From: a virus
Reading direction: 5' to 3' (one strand)
IMG/VR virus record: IMGVR_UViG_3300048996_000129
Location: 1 to 49,770 of that record
Length of the DNA stretch: 49,770 bases
This document shows, piece after piece, positions 6,229-14,525 of this stretch; position 1 is the stretch's first letter, and every line of letters starts with the position of its first letter. The notes below the pieces were generated by a model, which saw nothing but the letters and a program-made list of their open reading frames with translations, searched no databases and was not told where the DNA came from. Made by a program: the position numbers and the translations under genes.

Positions 6229-7515
6229 TTCAGAACTGGCGGCAGGACCTCCTTCGAACCAGGCGTCCATCGCCTTCCGCCCACGGCCGTCGGCCTCCGG
6301 CATGAAGTGCGCATACACCCGCAGGGTGATCGCAGCATCCGCATGGCCCAGCCACTTCGACACTGACACCACCGACTCCCTCGCGTCCAGCATCACCGAG
6401 GCATAGGTGTGCCGCATCGCATGGAAGCCGAACTCCCGCGTATCCCCGTAGGCCAGGTTCGCGTGCGAGCCGCGCACCCGCTCCGGCGGAGCCGCGATCA
6501 CGCCGGCCGCCGCCAGAGCCTTCTTCCAGTAGTGCTGGTTCCAGGACCACGCCCGGATCGCGCCGCCCTCCAGATTGGTCACCAGAAGGTTGTGGGTGCG
6601 CGGCGCCCGCTCCTCGGCCTCCTTCTTCGTCCCCGGCGGCCTCGAGTCCCGCCACGGCAACGTGACCTTCTGCGGCGGGCACGCCTGCCTGTAGGCCCGG
6701 ATCGCGGCGGCAAGGTGATCGGGCAGCGGTACTGTGCGCTCCTTGCCGCCCTTCGGCGGGGCGAACACCAATTTGCCCGACACCCGCTTCACCTGACGGC
6801 GGACATGAAGCACGCCGGCCACCTCGTCGATGTCCAGGTCCGCGTCGATAGCGAACGCCTCGCCCTGCCGGTGCCCCGCCCCCACTCCGATGTCGACGAG
6901 GATCCGATATCTCGAGTGCAGCTCAGCCTTGACTGCCATCACCCGCTCATGCGACCAGGCGCGAGCCTTCTGCGGCGGCACCATGGGGGGCTTGATGGTC
7001 TTCGCCTTGCACGGGTTCTTCGTGATTCGCTCGTCGTCGATGGCGTAGGCGAGGATGTTGGACAGGTAGCCCCAGACGGCGTTCGCCGTGCCGGGAGCAA
7101 TGGACCGCTCGAGATCCTTGAGCCAGATCCTGAGCGTGCCGACCTTGATGTCGCGCAGCTTCATCTCGCCGAGGTGGGGGAGGATATGCGTCCAGACGCG
7201 GCCCTTGATGGTCTCGAGCGTCGCGGGGTCCGCCTTCAGTGAAGGCCACCAGTCGGATTCGACATACTCGCGCAGCAGGATGTTCCCGTCGCGAGGGTCA
7301 ATGAACTCGCCTTTTGCGGACTCGTGTTGGGCTTTGGCGAGCCAGGCGTTGGCGCCGGTGGGCCCGGTGAGTTTCTCGAAGCTCCGGTCTTTGACGCCGG
7401 GAACACCCGCCACGCGGTAGCGCTTGCCCTGCCCGTGCCGGGCGGTCTTGCGCTTCTGTCCGGTCTTGGGGTCGGCGCGTTTCGTGTACCAGCGGTCCTC
7501 GATGTACCCCGGCAT
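6109..7515 (-). CDS. int: Tyrosine-family site-specific integrase (468 aa)
   Basis: A full-length phage-type integrase. Residues 1-75 form a basic N-terminal arm-binding region, about 80-170 a SAM-like core-binding domain, and about 185-410 the catalytic domain. The active-site set is visible: R216 in GAGHRQGEAF, a lysine in PPKGGKERTVPL (255-258), H365 and R368 in FHAMRHTYAS, H391 in WLGHADAAIT and nucleophile Y401 in RVYAHFM. ATG at 7515 follows a GAGGAGGAG ribosome site. The long tail after Y401 is low-complexity. The gene ends 43 bp from the permease fragment, the usual int-attP arrangement. Confidence 0.95.
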   Translation of the reverse strand: MPGYIEDRWYTKRADPKTGQKRKTARHGQGKRYRVAGVPGVKDRSFEKLTGPTGANAWLAKAQHESAKGEFIDPRDGNILLREYVESDWWPSLKADPATLETIKGRVWTHILPHLGEMKLRDIKVGTLRIWLKDLERSIAPGTANAVWGYLSNILAYAIDDERITKNPCKAKTIKPPMVPPQKARAWSHERVMAVKAELHSRYRILVDIGVGAGHRQGEAFAIDADLDIDEVAGVLHVRRQVKRVSGKLVFAPPKGGKERTVPLPDHLAAAIRAYRQACPPQKVTLPWRDSRPPGTKKEAEERAPRTHNLLVTNLEGGAIRAWSWNQHYWKKALAAAGVIAAPPERVRGSHANLAYGDTREFGFHAMRHTYASVMLDARESVVSVSKWLGHADAAITLRVYAHFMPEADGRGRKAMDAWFEGGPAASSEKISPDSPHETDGAGEATPEVAPAVPAQGVPVAVAGAKLS

Positions 7516-7537
7516 CGGTCTCCTCCTCGCGTGGTGT

Positions 7538-7969
7538 CTACGGTGAGGACATGTCGACTATCTCGCCCTGCCACAGCTGGAACCATTGCGCGCCGGCCAA
7601 GAACTCTTCTATGGCCGGATTGGCAGCCTGCACGAACTGATCGACGCTCGCGGTACGTTCGACGCGGATGTCGACGAGTCCCTTGCTCTCCCGGATCTTG
7701 ACGTAGTCCCCGGGGTCCAGGTCGTCGATGGTGAAGATGACATCCAGCGAACACGTGCCGCCGCTGCGGGCGATGACCTCCTCGCGCCAGAGCTGAAACC
7801 ACTCGGCGCCATCAAGGAATTCCTGCATCGCGATGTTCAGGGCCTGTGTGTAGACCTCGACTCCGACCCCTCTGGCGACGCGCACCCGGGTGCCACCACG
7901 AACCTCGCTGATCTCAGCCAGCGTGCCGGACCCGAGGCTTTCAACCGCTTCGTATATGACTTGCAGCAT
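7538..7969 (-). CDS. Internally duplicated hypothetical protein (143 aa)
   Basis: ATG at 7969; the gene is read just before int (22-bp gap) and is probably co-transcribed. It consists of two ~70-residue halves that each end in the same sequence block: MQEFLDGAEWFQLWREEVI and IEEFLAGAQWFQLWQGEIV. Each block is preceded by short beta-rich segments containing VRVARG or VDIRVER. No known family is recognised. The position next to int raises the possibility of a recombination directionality factor or accessory protein, but size and composition do not resemble known Xis proteins. Confidence 0.7.
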   Translation of the reverse strand: MLQVIYEAVESLGSGTLAEISEVRGGTRVRVARGVGVEVYTQALNIAMQEFLDGAEWFQLWREEVIARSGGTCSLDVIFTIDDLDPGDYVKIRESKGLVDIRVERTASVDQFVQAANPAIEEFLAGAQWFQLWQGEIVDMSSP

Positions 7970-8127
7970 GACGCCCTCCCCGCAAATCGGTGCACCTGTG
8001 GCACGAACGGCCAGAAGTGCACGGTTGGTGAAGGGTACGACTACCGACAGCCATCGACAATCACTTGGCGCAATGTCTACTTACGGACAGAAGCGATCAG
8101 GGAACTGGCTGAACCAATGGCGGCGTG

Positions 8128-8562
8128 TTACAGGCCGGATTCGCGCCGCGCCCGCTCATCGGCCTCGATCATCATCCGCCAACGCAGCAGGTCCGCCTTC
8201 GACTTGCCAGCCAAATGCCCGACGATGATCCGGACCTCCTCGTCGTAGCCGGCCAGCTCGGTCGCCTCGTACCGCAGCCACTGCTCGGCAGCGGCCTCTT
8301 TGATGCGACGCAGGGGCTTGCCTGTGGCGGCGGACAGCGCGTCCATCTGCTCCAGCGACGGCGGATTCACCGGCGGAGTCTTGACCAGCTTCTGGTACCA
8401 CTGCCGCGGCAGGCGGGAGCCGGGAACGGCTGCGGCGCCGCGATCGGCCATCTCCTGGTAGGTGATGCCGGAGTCATTGGCCGCCTGGACCAGTAGGGAG
8501 AGTGCACCTGCGGGGGAGGGTTCGGCCGCGCCGGGGTCCGGGGCTGTGGCCGGAGCCGTCAT
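8128..8562 (-). CDS. XRE-like repressor candidate (144 aa)
   Basis: ATG at 8562 is preceded by GAGAGGACGACC; longer upstream starts would add a non-conserved leader. After a proline/alanine-rich N terminus, residues about 25-95 form an HTH domain (SLLVQAANDSGITYQEMADR, PPSLEQMDALSAATGKPLRR), followed by a charged helical tail (LLRWRMMIEADERARRESGL). It faces the HTH gene at 8810 across a palindrome-rich gap, the classical repressor/early-promoter layout. I infer the element's main repressor. Confidence 0.7.
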   Translation of the reverse strand: MTAPATAPDPGAAEPSPAGALSLLVQAANDSGITYQEMADRGAAAVPGSRLPRQWYQKLVKTPPVNPPSLEQMDALSAATGKPLRRIKEAAAEQWLRYEATELAGYDEEVRIIVGHLAGKSKADLLRWRMMIEADERARRESGL

Positions 8563-8809
8563 GTCCTGGTCGTCCTCTCGTGGCACTTCTGCACCGTCTG
8601 TCTCTTGGTCGGGGAGTTTCAGCCGGAAAAGTAGCAGGTCAGTCCCTACAACCATCGGGTATCCGGGACGCATCGTCCACAGATCAATGCTAACCAGCCA
8701 GAAACTTTGCCGATACCCGACCACCGAGTGTCCCGAAGTTGTTGACAACACGTCCCTAATGCACTTCACTCAAGGGTAGTGAAAGGCACCTCCGCAACGG
8801 GGAGATCCA
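8563..8809. promoter_or_regulatory. Divergent switch region with operator-like dyads
   Basis: TGTTGACAACA (8740-8750 region) is an odd palindrome containing a consensus -35 TTGACA at 8742-8747. Further on, TTCACT (8765-8770) and AGTGAA (8778-8783) form an inverted repeat with a 7-bp spacer at the expected -10/+1 position of a promoter reading toward 8810. The two dyads are candidate repressor operators. No coding sequence is supported here. Confidence 0.55.
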
Positions 8810-9094
8810 TTGAACGTGCGCTATCACCTGAGAGACCTGGACTACTTCCAGAGAACCCTGAAAACCCCAGGTCGCGGCATCCCCTATGAACCCCCCGAGC
8901 TGGCTCAATTCGTCGGCATTTCCAGATCGCAGATGTACCGGATCCTCGCAGGCGAGGTGTCCGAAGTTCCTGTCACTCAAGCCCATGCGTTTGCGGAGGC
9001 ACTCGGTGTCGCCGTCCTGGTGCTTTTCATGCCCCCAATGTCCCCAGAACTGGGACGCACTGACACGTTCATACCCCCAAACAGGAAGGAGTAG
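8810..9094 (+). CDS. XRE-type HTH protein (94 aa)
   Basis: Starts on TTG at 8810, with GGGGAG at 8799-8804; a GTG at 8816 is the alternative. Residues about 25-70 hold a helix-turn-helix (PPELAQFVGISRSQMYRILA, then QAHAFAEALGVAVLVLFMPP) of the compact XRE type found in Cro-like phage regulators. It is the first rightward gene after the switch region and probably plays a Cro-like role. The excisionase-like gene follows by 4 bp. Confidence 0.72.
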   Translation: MNVRYHLRDLDYFQRTLKTPGRGIPYEPPELAQFVGISRSQMYRILAGEVSEVPVTQAHAFAEALGVAVLVLFMPPMSPELGRTDTFIPPNRKE

Positions 9095-9098
9095 CCAG

Positions 9099-9380
9099 GT
9101 GCCCAGGCTCGCCAAGAACCCCCCACCGCCGCCGCCCGGCCACGTCTGGACCCCCGAAGCCGCCCGCCTCATGGGCGTCACCGTCAAGACGCTCTGGAAC
9201 TACCGCGCCCTCGGCAAGGGCCCCAAGCCCGTCATTCGAGGCCGCAAGCTCGCCTACCCGATCCATCAAATCGAGGCCTACCTCGAAGAGCAGGACAACC
9301 CGGAGCCCGACGCCGACGCCGAGCACGACGGCCGGCCGCCCGAGGCCCGCCTCGCCCGCCGCAGCAAGTCCGTCGCCTGA
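9099..9380 (+). CDS. Excisionase/AlpA-like HTH protein (93 aa)
   Basis: GTG at 9099 with AGGAAGGAG at 9083-9091. After a poly-proline leader, residues 15-65 match the MerR-like HTH_17 fold used by excisionases and AlpA: VWTPEAARLMGVTVKTLWNY, RALGKGPKP, and YPIHQIEAYLEEQ. The C-terminal ~25 residues are charged and disordered. It may act as the recombination directionality factor for int, or as a plain regulator. Unlike the usual case it is not next to int. Confidence 0.75.
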   Translation: MPRLAKNPPPPPPGHVWTPEAARLMGVTVKTLWNYRALGKGPKPVIRGRKLAYPIHQIEAYLEEQDNPEPDADAEHDGRPPEARLARRSKSVA

Positions 9381-9403
9381 CCCCGCCGCCTAGAGCGGCA
9401 TGC

Positions 9404-9441
9404 GGCCCCAACCACCGGTCTCTACACCGGCAGCCGGGGCC
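9404..9441 (+). terminator. Two-part hairpin after the excisionase-like gene
   Basis: An outer stem GGCCCC (9404-9409)/GGGGCC (9436-9441) encloses an inner stem ACCGG/CCGGT around 9414-9430. It starts 23 bp after the stop codon. It has no U tract and may attenuate transcription entering the antirepressor operon. Confidence 0.55.
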
Positions 9442-9492
9442 TCTGAGGAACTCCCTCGCCTGCAGTCCACCTGCAAGAGAAAGAGACACCCC

Positions 9493-10320
9493 GTGTCCGA
9501 CATGATTCCATCTCCGAGCACCCCACTGGTGTTCACCTTCCCGGAGACTGCGCAGCACGTGCGGTCCGTGATGATCGACGCGGAACCCTGGTGGGTTGCT
9601 GCGGACGTCTGCACCGTCCTGGAGATCGGCAACGCTCGCCAGGCTGTGAGCTATCTCGATGACGACGAGGTGCAGCAGGTACCCGTCACTACTAATGACG
9701 GGTCGTCCCGCTCGCTCCCGACGAACGTCATCAACCAGCCCGGCCTCTACTCGCTGATCCTCCGGTCGCGTAAGCCGCAGGCGAAGGCGTTCAAGCGCTG
9801 GATCACCCACGAGGTCCTTCCTTCCATTCGCCGCACCGGCTCGTACTCGGCTGCTCCCCGCGAGATGACGAAGCTCGAAGCGCTGCAGGCTGCGATCGAG
9901 TCCGAGGAAGGGCGCCTCGCCGCCGAGGCCCGCGTCGCTCAGCTGGAGCCGGCTGCCCGTTCGTGGCAGGTACTCGCCTCTGGAGAGGGCGACTTCGCAG
10001 TCGCTGACGCGGCGAAGATCCTCGGCCGCGACCCGTCAATCACGCTCGGACGGAACCGGCTCTTCGCTCTGCTCGCCGAGTACCGGTGGACGTATCGGCA
10101 GGGCGTTGACGACAAGCCGAGGGCGATGCAGACGGCGGTGACGCGCGGCTGGCTTTCCGAGCTGCCGCAGTCCTACGAGCACCCGCGCACCGGTGACTTG
10201 ATCCTCGCCGCCCCGCAGGTCCGCATCACCGCTAAGGGCCTGCATGAGCTGCACAAGCGGCTCGGCGGCACGGCCACGGTGCAGATCCCGACCGCGCCGG
10301 TTCAGGGCGGTGCGTCATGA
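9493..10320 (+). CDS. Phage antirepressor, BRO-N plus KilA-C/ANT domains (275 aa)
   Basis: The N-terminal ~110 residues are a BRO-N domain: VMIDAEPWWVAADVCTVLEI, ARQAVSYLDDDEV, INQPGLYSLILRSRKPQAK, FKRWITHEVLPSIRRTGSY. The C-terminal part (FAVADAAKILGRDPSITLGR, RLFALLAEYRWTY, VRITAKGLHELHKRL) is the KilA-C/ANT domain. Proteins of this type antagonise phage repressors. GTG at 9493 is chosen because longer starts encode an atypical leader; ATG at 9502 is possible. The next gene overlaps by ATGA, starting a run of coupled genes. Confidence 0.92.
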   Translation: MSDMIPSPSTPLVFTFPETAQHVRSVMIDAEPWWVAADVCTVLEIGNARQAVSYLDDDEVQQVPVTTNDGSSRSLPTNVINQPGLYSLILRSRKPQAKAFKRWITHEVLPSIRRTGSYSAAPREMTKLEALQAAIESEEGRLAAEARVAQLEPAARSWQVLASGEGDFAVADAAKILGRDPSITLGRNRLFALLAEYRWTYRQGVDDKPRAMQTAVTRGWLSELPQSYEHPRTGDLILAAPQVRITAKGLHELHKRLGGTATVQIPTAPVQGGAS

Positions 10321-10502
10321 GTGACTTGACCCCGGAGCTGATCGCCGACGTCGAGGAGTCCTTCCTGGGCTACTGGGACGACGCGCTCATGGACATCGTG
10401 CGCCAGCCGTACACCGGCGGTGCGATTGTCGCCTACGCCTGGCGCGATGGCGGCTCCTACATCCCCTCCGACGGCTCTGAGGTCGGCGGTGGTGAGCGAT
10501 GA
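10317..10502 (+). CDS. Small acidic hypothetical protein (61 aa)
   Basis: ATG overlaps the antirepressor stop. The protein begins MSDLTPELIADVEESFLGYW and ends in a glycine-rich tail. It is acidic and probably a small soluble domain. It has no family match by eye. Coupling on both sides supports reality. Confidence 0.6.
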   Translation: MSDLTPELIADVEESFLGYWDDALMDIVRQPYTGGAIVAYAWRDGGSYIPSDGSEVGGGER

Positions 10503-10738
10503 GCATCCCGACCTTCCTGGCCGCCCTCTCCGGCGGCGACCTCCCTGCGGACGCGGTGGCCGAGGAGCGGTGCTTGAAGCCGCCGATCGGCTGCGGTGAG
10601 CCGCTGATCGACGAGGACGGCAGCACCCGCGTCTTCTGGGACGACGACGAAGCCGCCCGCTACAAGGCCGAGTGGGAGATCACCGGCCTGTGCCCGAACT
10701 GCCAGGACTCGCTCGATGGCGGTGAGGGCGATGAGTGA
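10499..10738 (+). CDS. Small zinc-ribbon hypothetical protein (79 aa)
   Basis: Coupled by ATGA to the preceding gene. Two cysteine pairs are visible: ERCLKPPIGCG (about 24-33) and LCPNCQDS (about 65-72). They probably form one zinc ribbon around a short acidic beta hairpin (RVFWDDDEAARYKAEWEI). This short two-knuckle design is common in actinophage accessory genes. Function unknown. Confidence 0.65.
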   Translation: MSIPTFLAALSGGDLPADAVAEERCLKPPIGCGEPLIDEDGSTRVFWDDDEAARYKAEWEITGLCPNCQDSLDGGEGDE

Positions 10739-11123
10739 GTCGCCGCAGCGCGAAGCCGAGACGGCCGCCGAGCTCCGTGAAGCCCTCATCGGTTTCTGCC
10801 TGGTTGCCTTGCCGAACGAGGTCGGGTTCGAGAAGGCGGGACGACTCGCCGACCGGTTCGAGGCCGCCGTCCGCGCCGAGTCCGCCGCCGAGCTGGCTGC
10901 GGTCCGCGCCGAACGCGACGAGGCCGAACTGATGCGGGACTTCACCGACTTCCACCTCCGTCAACTGAGCGATCAGCGGGGCGAAGCCGAGTCCGCCAAC
11001 GAGGCGTGGGAGCTCGGGAAGATCACGGCCGAGGAGGCGCTGCGCCGGACTGACGCCGCGATCCAGAGCCACAAGGCCGTCACTCTCGACGAGTTCCGCG
11101 CCGAGCGGGAGGCCCGGTCATGA
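10731..11123 (+). CDS. Coiled-coil hypothetical protein (130 aa)
   Basis: ATG at 10731 overlaps the previous stop by eight bases; an ATG five codons earlier lies deeper in the preceding gene. The sequence is nearly all helix with heptad-like spacing of Ala/Leu and Glu/Arg (FEAAVRAESAAELAAVRAER, DEAELMRDF). It is predicted to be a coiled coil. No function is recognised. Confidence 0.65.
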   Translation: MSESPQREAETAAELREALIGFCLVALPNEVGFEKAGRLADRFEAAVRAESAAELAAVRAERDEAELMRDFTDFHLRQLSDQRGEAESANEAWELGKITAEEALRRTDAAIQSHKAVTLDEFRAEREARS

Positions 11124-11386
11124 CGACGACCCGCCCCCGCACCATCGCCGCCCTGGACGTGGATGTCGACGTGACCGCTGAGGCCGAGCGGCTCGCAGCC
11201 CAGCGGAAGGTCGAGGAGTCAGTGGCCAAGCTCCGCTACCTCCTCGCCCACCCCGGCGAGTTCGCGAAGCCCACCGACGACGCCCACGTCGCCGAATACC
11301 GGCATCTGCTCCACGACGCCGACCCGGACTCCAAGGTCCCGCCGTTCCGCGTCGTCCTCACCAAGCGCCCCCAGGAGGCGTCATGA
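11120..11386 (+). CDS. Hypothetical protein (88 aa)
   Basis: Coupled by ATGA. The central segment (AERLAAQRKVEESVAKLRYL) is a charged helix, followed by EYRHLLHDADPDSKVPPFRV. It is soluble, with no motif I can place. It is a member of the coupled early cluster between the antirepressor and the methyltransferase. Confidence 0.62.
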   Translation: MTTTRPRTIAALDVDVDVTAEAERLAAQRKVEESVAKLRYLLAHPGEFAKPTDDAHVAEYRHLLHDADPDSKVPPFRVVLTKRPQEAS

Positions 11387-11700
11387 CCTCGTTCGCTGAC
11401 CTGTCCCGACCGCTGGCCCTCCTGCGCCTGCTGGCCGCCGATCACCCGGACCTTCCGGCCCCTGACGTGCATGTGTCGCCGATCTTCCCGGAGCAGCTGG
11501 TGCTGTCCGTGCACGACAGCTTCGGGACGTTCGAGGCATGGCGTGAGGCCCTCGGAATCGACCCGGCGATGGTCGAGCGCAAGCTGCAGAGCTCGGACAC
11601 CAAGGCAGTCCTCAGGGCGTCGGCCACCATCGCGGACGCATCCGTCGAGCTCGTCGGCTACGGCCCCAACGTGGCCCTCCTCGCGGCGGTGGCGGCATGA
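11383..11700 (+). CDS. Hypothetical protein (105 aa)
   Basis: Coupled by ATGA. It is a small alpha/beta protein with a leading helix (LSRPLALLRLLAADHPDLPA) and a beta segment (EQLVLSVHDSFGTFEAWREA). This short pattern resembles domains in Streptomyces phage proteins annotated only as hypothetical. No catalytic motif is visible. Confidence 0.62.
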   Translation: MTSFADLSRPLALLRLLAADHPDLPAPDVHVSPIFPEQLVLSVHDSFGTFEAWREALGIDPAMVERKLQSSDTKAVLRASATIADASVELVGYGPNVALLAAVAA

Positions 11701-12431
11701 GCGACTACCCGGAGATCGCCCGGCACTTCGAGAACGACTTCGCGAAAGCCGTACAGACGGAGTGCCGTGAGGACGGCCTGTTCCGCCACATCGAGTACTC
11801 GGCGCCGAAGTCGATGAACCGCCTGATCGTGATCACCTGGCCGTACAACCTGCTGGTCGCAGGCAGCCACGGCTCGTACCACTTCGAGCGGTACGGCCAG
11901 GACACCGAGGACATGTTCGCCTGGCTGCGCGGCATCCGCATCGAACCCGACCGGTGGGCAAGCAAGCTCATCAACGGCCGCGACTCGGTCGAGGAGTACG
12001 ACCGCAACCTGATGGTCGCCGCGATAAACGACCGTGTCGCCGAGGCAGTCCGGGACAAGTGGGCGCCGGAGGGACTGGAGGCGGACGTCCGCGAGGAGAT
12101 CCTCGACAGCCACCTCCTCGACACCAAGGACACAGCGCAGCAGCTCGTCAACGAGTATGAGTTCAGCGTGACGTACCGGGCCGAGTGCTCGTGCGGACTC
12201 TCCGGCAGTGAGGGCTCCTACGACTCGGCTGCGATCTGGAAGCACTTCACACACAAGGCGGACGGTAAGCGGCACACCGTCAAACTCCGGCGTCTCAGCG
12301 GCTTCGACTTCGACGACTTCACCGAATGGAACGTCGACAAGGTCAGCTACCACTTCGCCTACCAGTGCCACGCCGCCGCATGGGCCATCGCCCAGTACGA
12401 CGCCGCCCGCAGCGTGAAGGCGGTGGCGTGA
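11697..12431 (+). CDS. Hypothetical protein (244 aa)
   Basis: The largest gene of the coupled early cluster; ATG overlaps the previous stop. The first ~75 residues form an alpha/beta domain (LFRHIEYSAPKSMNRLIVIT, SHGSYHFERYGQDTEDMF). A helical middle is followed by a Cys-containing segment (YRAECSCGLSGSEGSY, WKHFTHKADGKRH) that may bind zinc. The C terminus contains YHFAYQCHAAAWAIAQYDAA. Proteins of this look recur in actinophage early regions without known function. Confidence 0.68.
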   Translation: MSDYPEIARHFENDFAKAVQTECREDGLFRHIEYSAPKSMNRLIVITWPYNLLVAGSHGSYHFERYGQDTEDMFAWLRGIRIEPDRWASKLINGRDSVEEYDRNLMVAAINDRVAEAVRDKWAPEGLEADVREEILDSHLLDTKDTAQQLVNEYEFSVTYRAECSCGLSGSEGSYDSAAIWKHFTHKADGKRHTVKLRRLSGFDFDDFTEWNVDKVSYHFAYQCHAAAWAIAQYDAARSVKAVA

Positions 12432-12781
12432 TGGTCTCCCTCTCGCTGACCCGTTCCCGTGTCGCCGCCCTCCTGGGCCGCACCGCCACCGATGTTCTGA
12501 CGCGCGGCTGGCATCCGCTGCGGGCGCCGCTCACCGCCGCGCTCGACCGGTCCGCCGGCTTCTGGCCCGGCCAGGGATCGGTCGCCGACGAAGACCTCAC
12601 CCTCGCCGCGTGGGAGGCGCTTGCCGACTACGTGCGGGCGGAGCCGCACGAGTGGGAGCGCAAGGCGGGCCGCAGCAAAGCCGAGGTGATCGAAGCCCTG
12701 TATGGGGCGAGGACGCACCTCAACTTCCTCGACACCCAGGCGGCGGGCCACATCGCGCCGCTGCTGAAGGAGGCGTCGTGA
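12431..12781 (+). CDS. Hypothetical protein (116 aa)
   Basis: ATG at 12431 overlaps the previous stop; GTG at 12428 is an alternative. A basic N terminus (RSRVAALLGRTATDVLTRGW) precedes an acidic helical C-terminal half (DLTLAAWEALADYVRAEPHE). No family is recognised. It is coupled by GTGA to the following 49-residue gene. Confidence 0.6.
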   Translation: MVSLSLTRSRVAALLGRTATDVLTRGWHPLRAPLTAALDRSAGFWPGQGSVADEDLTLAAWEALADYVRAEPHEWERKAGRSKAEVIEALYGARTHLNFLDTQAAGHIAPLLKEAS

Positions 12782-12927
12782 AAGCCCCGCGCTCGACGTT
12801 CACCGAGCGGAGCGAAGGACGCGCCCGCCTGACCGCCCAGATCCGGGCGATCGAGAAGCGGATCAAACAGCGCCGCGCCGACCGCGACAAGGACGACCAG
12901 CCGACCGCCGAACGGAGGCCCAAGTGA
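12778..12927 (+). CDS. Very small basic protein (49 aa)
   Basis: GTG at 12778 overlaps the stop of the previous gene and the stop overlaps the next start. The product is extremely charged (RARLTAQIRAIEKRIKQRRA), a single basic helix that could bind nucleic acid or the following coiled-coil protein. It is supported by coupling on both sides. Confidence 0.55.
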   Translation: MKAPRSTFTERSEGRARLTAQIRAIEKRIKQRRADRDKDDQPTAERRPK

Positions 12928-13421
12928 CTCTCACCGACCTCATCCCCGGCCTGCGGGACAAGCAGCCGAAGGGCGACCCCAAGCACCGCGTCGACGACTA
13001 CATCGCCGCGCTGAAGGCCGACCACGAGCAGCAGATGGAGGGACTCCGCGAGGAGAACCGGGCGCTGCACAACGCGAAGGCCGGGACCGACGACCACTTC
13101 ATGGTCATGGACCAGCTCGTCACCAACCTCGAAGCGGACAACCGCGCGCTGACCGAGCAGGCAGCAATCGACCAACGGCACCTGGCACAGCAGCAGGGCG
13201 TCATCCGCACCCTCCGCGAAGACCTCGACGAAGCGCTGGGGCGTCGCAAGGACAAGAAGCGCGTCGAGACCGCGGCCACCAAAACCCAGCCGATCCCCGT
13301 CGTGCCCGTGCCGCTGCACCAATCGCCAATGGCCGCCACCACCAACCCCGCCCACGTCCGGCACACCAGCTGGGGCGTCGACGACACGACGCCGCTGAAG
13401 ACCGTCGCGCCCGCCACCTAG
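12924..13421 (+). CDS. Coiled-coil protein (165 aa)
   Basis: GTG at 12924. Residues about 25-115 form a long coiled coil (YIAALKADHEQQMEGLREEN, LVTNLEADNRALTEQAAIDQ, VIRTLREDLDEALGRRKDKK). The tail is proline/threonine-rich and disordered (TQPIPVVPVPLHQSP). It may be a scaffold or oligomerising partner. Function unknown. It is the last gene of the coupled run; 107 bp without a gene follow. Confidence 0.65.
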   Translation: MTLTDLIPGLRDKQPKGDPKHRVDDYIAALKADHEQQMEGLREENRALHNAKAGTDDHFMVMDQLVTNLEADNRALTEQAAIDQRHLAQQQGVIRTLREDLDEALGRRKDKKRVETAATKTQPIPVVPVPLHQSPMAATTNPAHVRHTSWGVDDTTPLKTVAPAT

Positions 13422-13528
13422 ACCGCCGGCCGGGCGGCGATCCGCTCCCGCCCCGCCGGCGACCAACGAAAGAGCCCCGAGTGCGAGAGACACCCGGGGA
13501 TCAGCCACCAGCATCCCAGGAGCACACC

Positions 13529-14287
13529 ATGAAGGTCGCCACCGACGTCCTCGAAGTCCTCGACCGTGCCGAAACCGACGGGCCGCGCCTCGTGCTTACC
13601 GGCACCCTCGACCGCAAGCTGTACACAGCCACCGCCAAGACGATCGAAGCAGCGGGCGGGAAGTGGAACCGCAAGGCCGGGGCCCACCTGTTCGACGGCG
13701 ACGCCGCCGAAGCCATTGATCCCGTCCTCCTAACCGGCGAAGTCGTCAGCCGCAAGCAGCAGTTCGGCTACTTCCCCACCCCCGCCCCGATCGTCCAGCA
13801 GCTCATCGAGCTTGCCGACCTCAGGCCCGGACAGCTCGCCCTCGAACCGTCCGCAGGGCGGGGCGCCATCGCCTATCCGATGGCAGAGGCTGGCGCCATC
13901 GTCGACTGCTACGAAGTGCAGGACGACAACCATGAGCAGTTGATCGCGAATCGGCCCACCATGGACCGCCCCGTCCAGTGCACGGTCGGTGATTTCCTCT
14001 CCATCCCGCCCTACCCGATCTACGACCGGGTGGTGATGAACCCGCCGTTCGCCCGTCAGGCCGACATCCAGCACGTCACCCACGCCTACCGGTTCCTGAA
14101 GCCTGGCGGGCGCCTCGTCGCCGTCATGTCGAACGGTGTGACGTTCCGCAACACCGCGGCCTACCGGGAATTCCGGGCCCTGCTGGAAGGCGCAGGCGGC
14201 GCAATCCACCCGCTGCCGGATGACGCATTCAAGGAGTCCGGTACCGGCGTCACGACCGTCATCGCTGTCATCCCGAAGCCCGCGTGA
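13529..14287 (+). CDS. DNA N6-adenine-type methyltransferase (252 aa)
   Basis: ATG at 13529 with AGGAG at 13518-13522. The SAM-binding motif I is LEPSAGRG (105-112) and the catalytic motif IV is NPPF (171-174), the signature of N6-adenine/N4-cytosine methyltransferases. FPTP at 82-85 with the following helix is typical of the type I/phage adenine methylase branch. No restriction endonuclease is adjacent, so it is probably an orphan methylase that protects or marks the element's DNA. The coupled 14287 gene follows. Confidence 0.88.
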   Translation: MKVATDVLEVLDRAETDGPRLVLTGTLDRKLYTATAKTIEAAGGKWNRKAGAHLFDGDAAEAIDPVLLTGEVVSRKQQFGYFPTPAPIVQQLIELADLRPGQLALEPSAGRGAIAYPMAEAGAIVDCYEVQDDNHEQLIANRPTMDRPVQCTVGDFLSIPPYPIYDRVVMNPPFARQADIQHVTHAYRFLKPGGRLVAVMSNGVTFRNTAAYREFRALLEGAGGAIHPLPDDAFKESGTGVTTVIAVIPKPA

Positions 14288-14463
14288 TGGCCCGCCGCAA
14301 GCAAGAGCCGATCGATCCGGCAGACCTGCCGCCGCCCGCGGTCATAGCCCGGCAGATCGAAGCCGACCTCGCCAAAGCGCTGCACGAGTTCAAGGCCGTA
14401 GTGCGAAGCCTCGAAGGACCACCGCCAGAGCCATCCGACGGGCAGCTAGCCATCGATCTCTAG
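14287..14463 (+). CDS. Small hypothetical protein (58 aa)
   Basis: ATG at 14287 overlaps the methyltransferase stop (TGATG). It reads MARRKQEPIDPADLPPPAVI, then a helix (EADLAKALHEFKAVVRSLEG) and a proline-rich end. It has no recognised domain. Its coupling suggests it is made with, and perhaps assists, the methyltransferase. Confidence 0.55.
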   Translation: MARRKQEPIDPADLPPPAVIARQIEADLAKALHEFKAVVRSLEGPPPEPSDGQLAIDL

Positions 14464-14525
14464 CCACCACCCCATAGACGCCGCGTCGAACCGCCACCCC
14501 CCTTGGCGGATCCGCGGCAGCCGAG

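Noticed and set aside
9681-9703. Inverted repeat ACCCGTCA / TGACGGGT as operator
   Set aside because: It lies deep inside the antirepressor coding sequence and has no promoter context.
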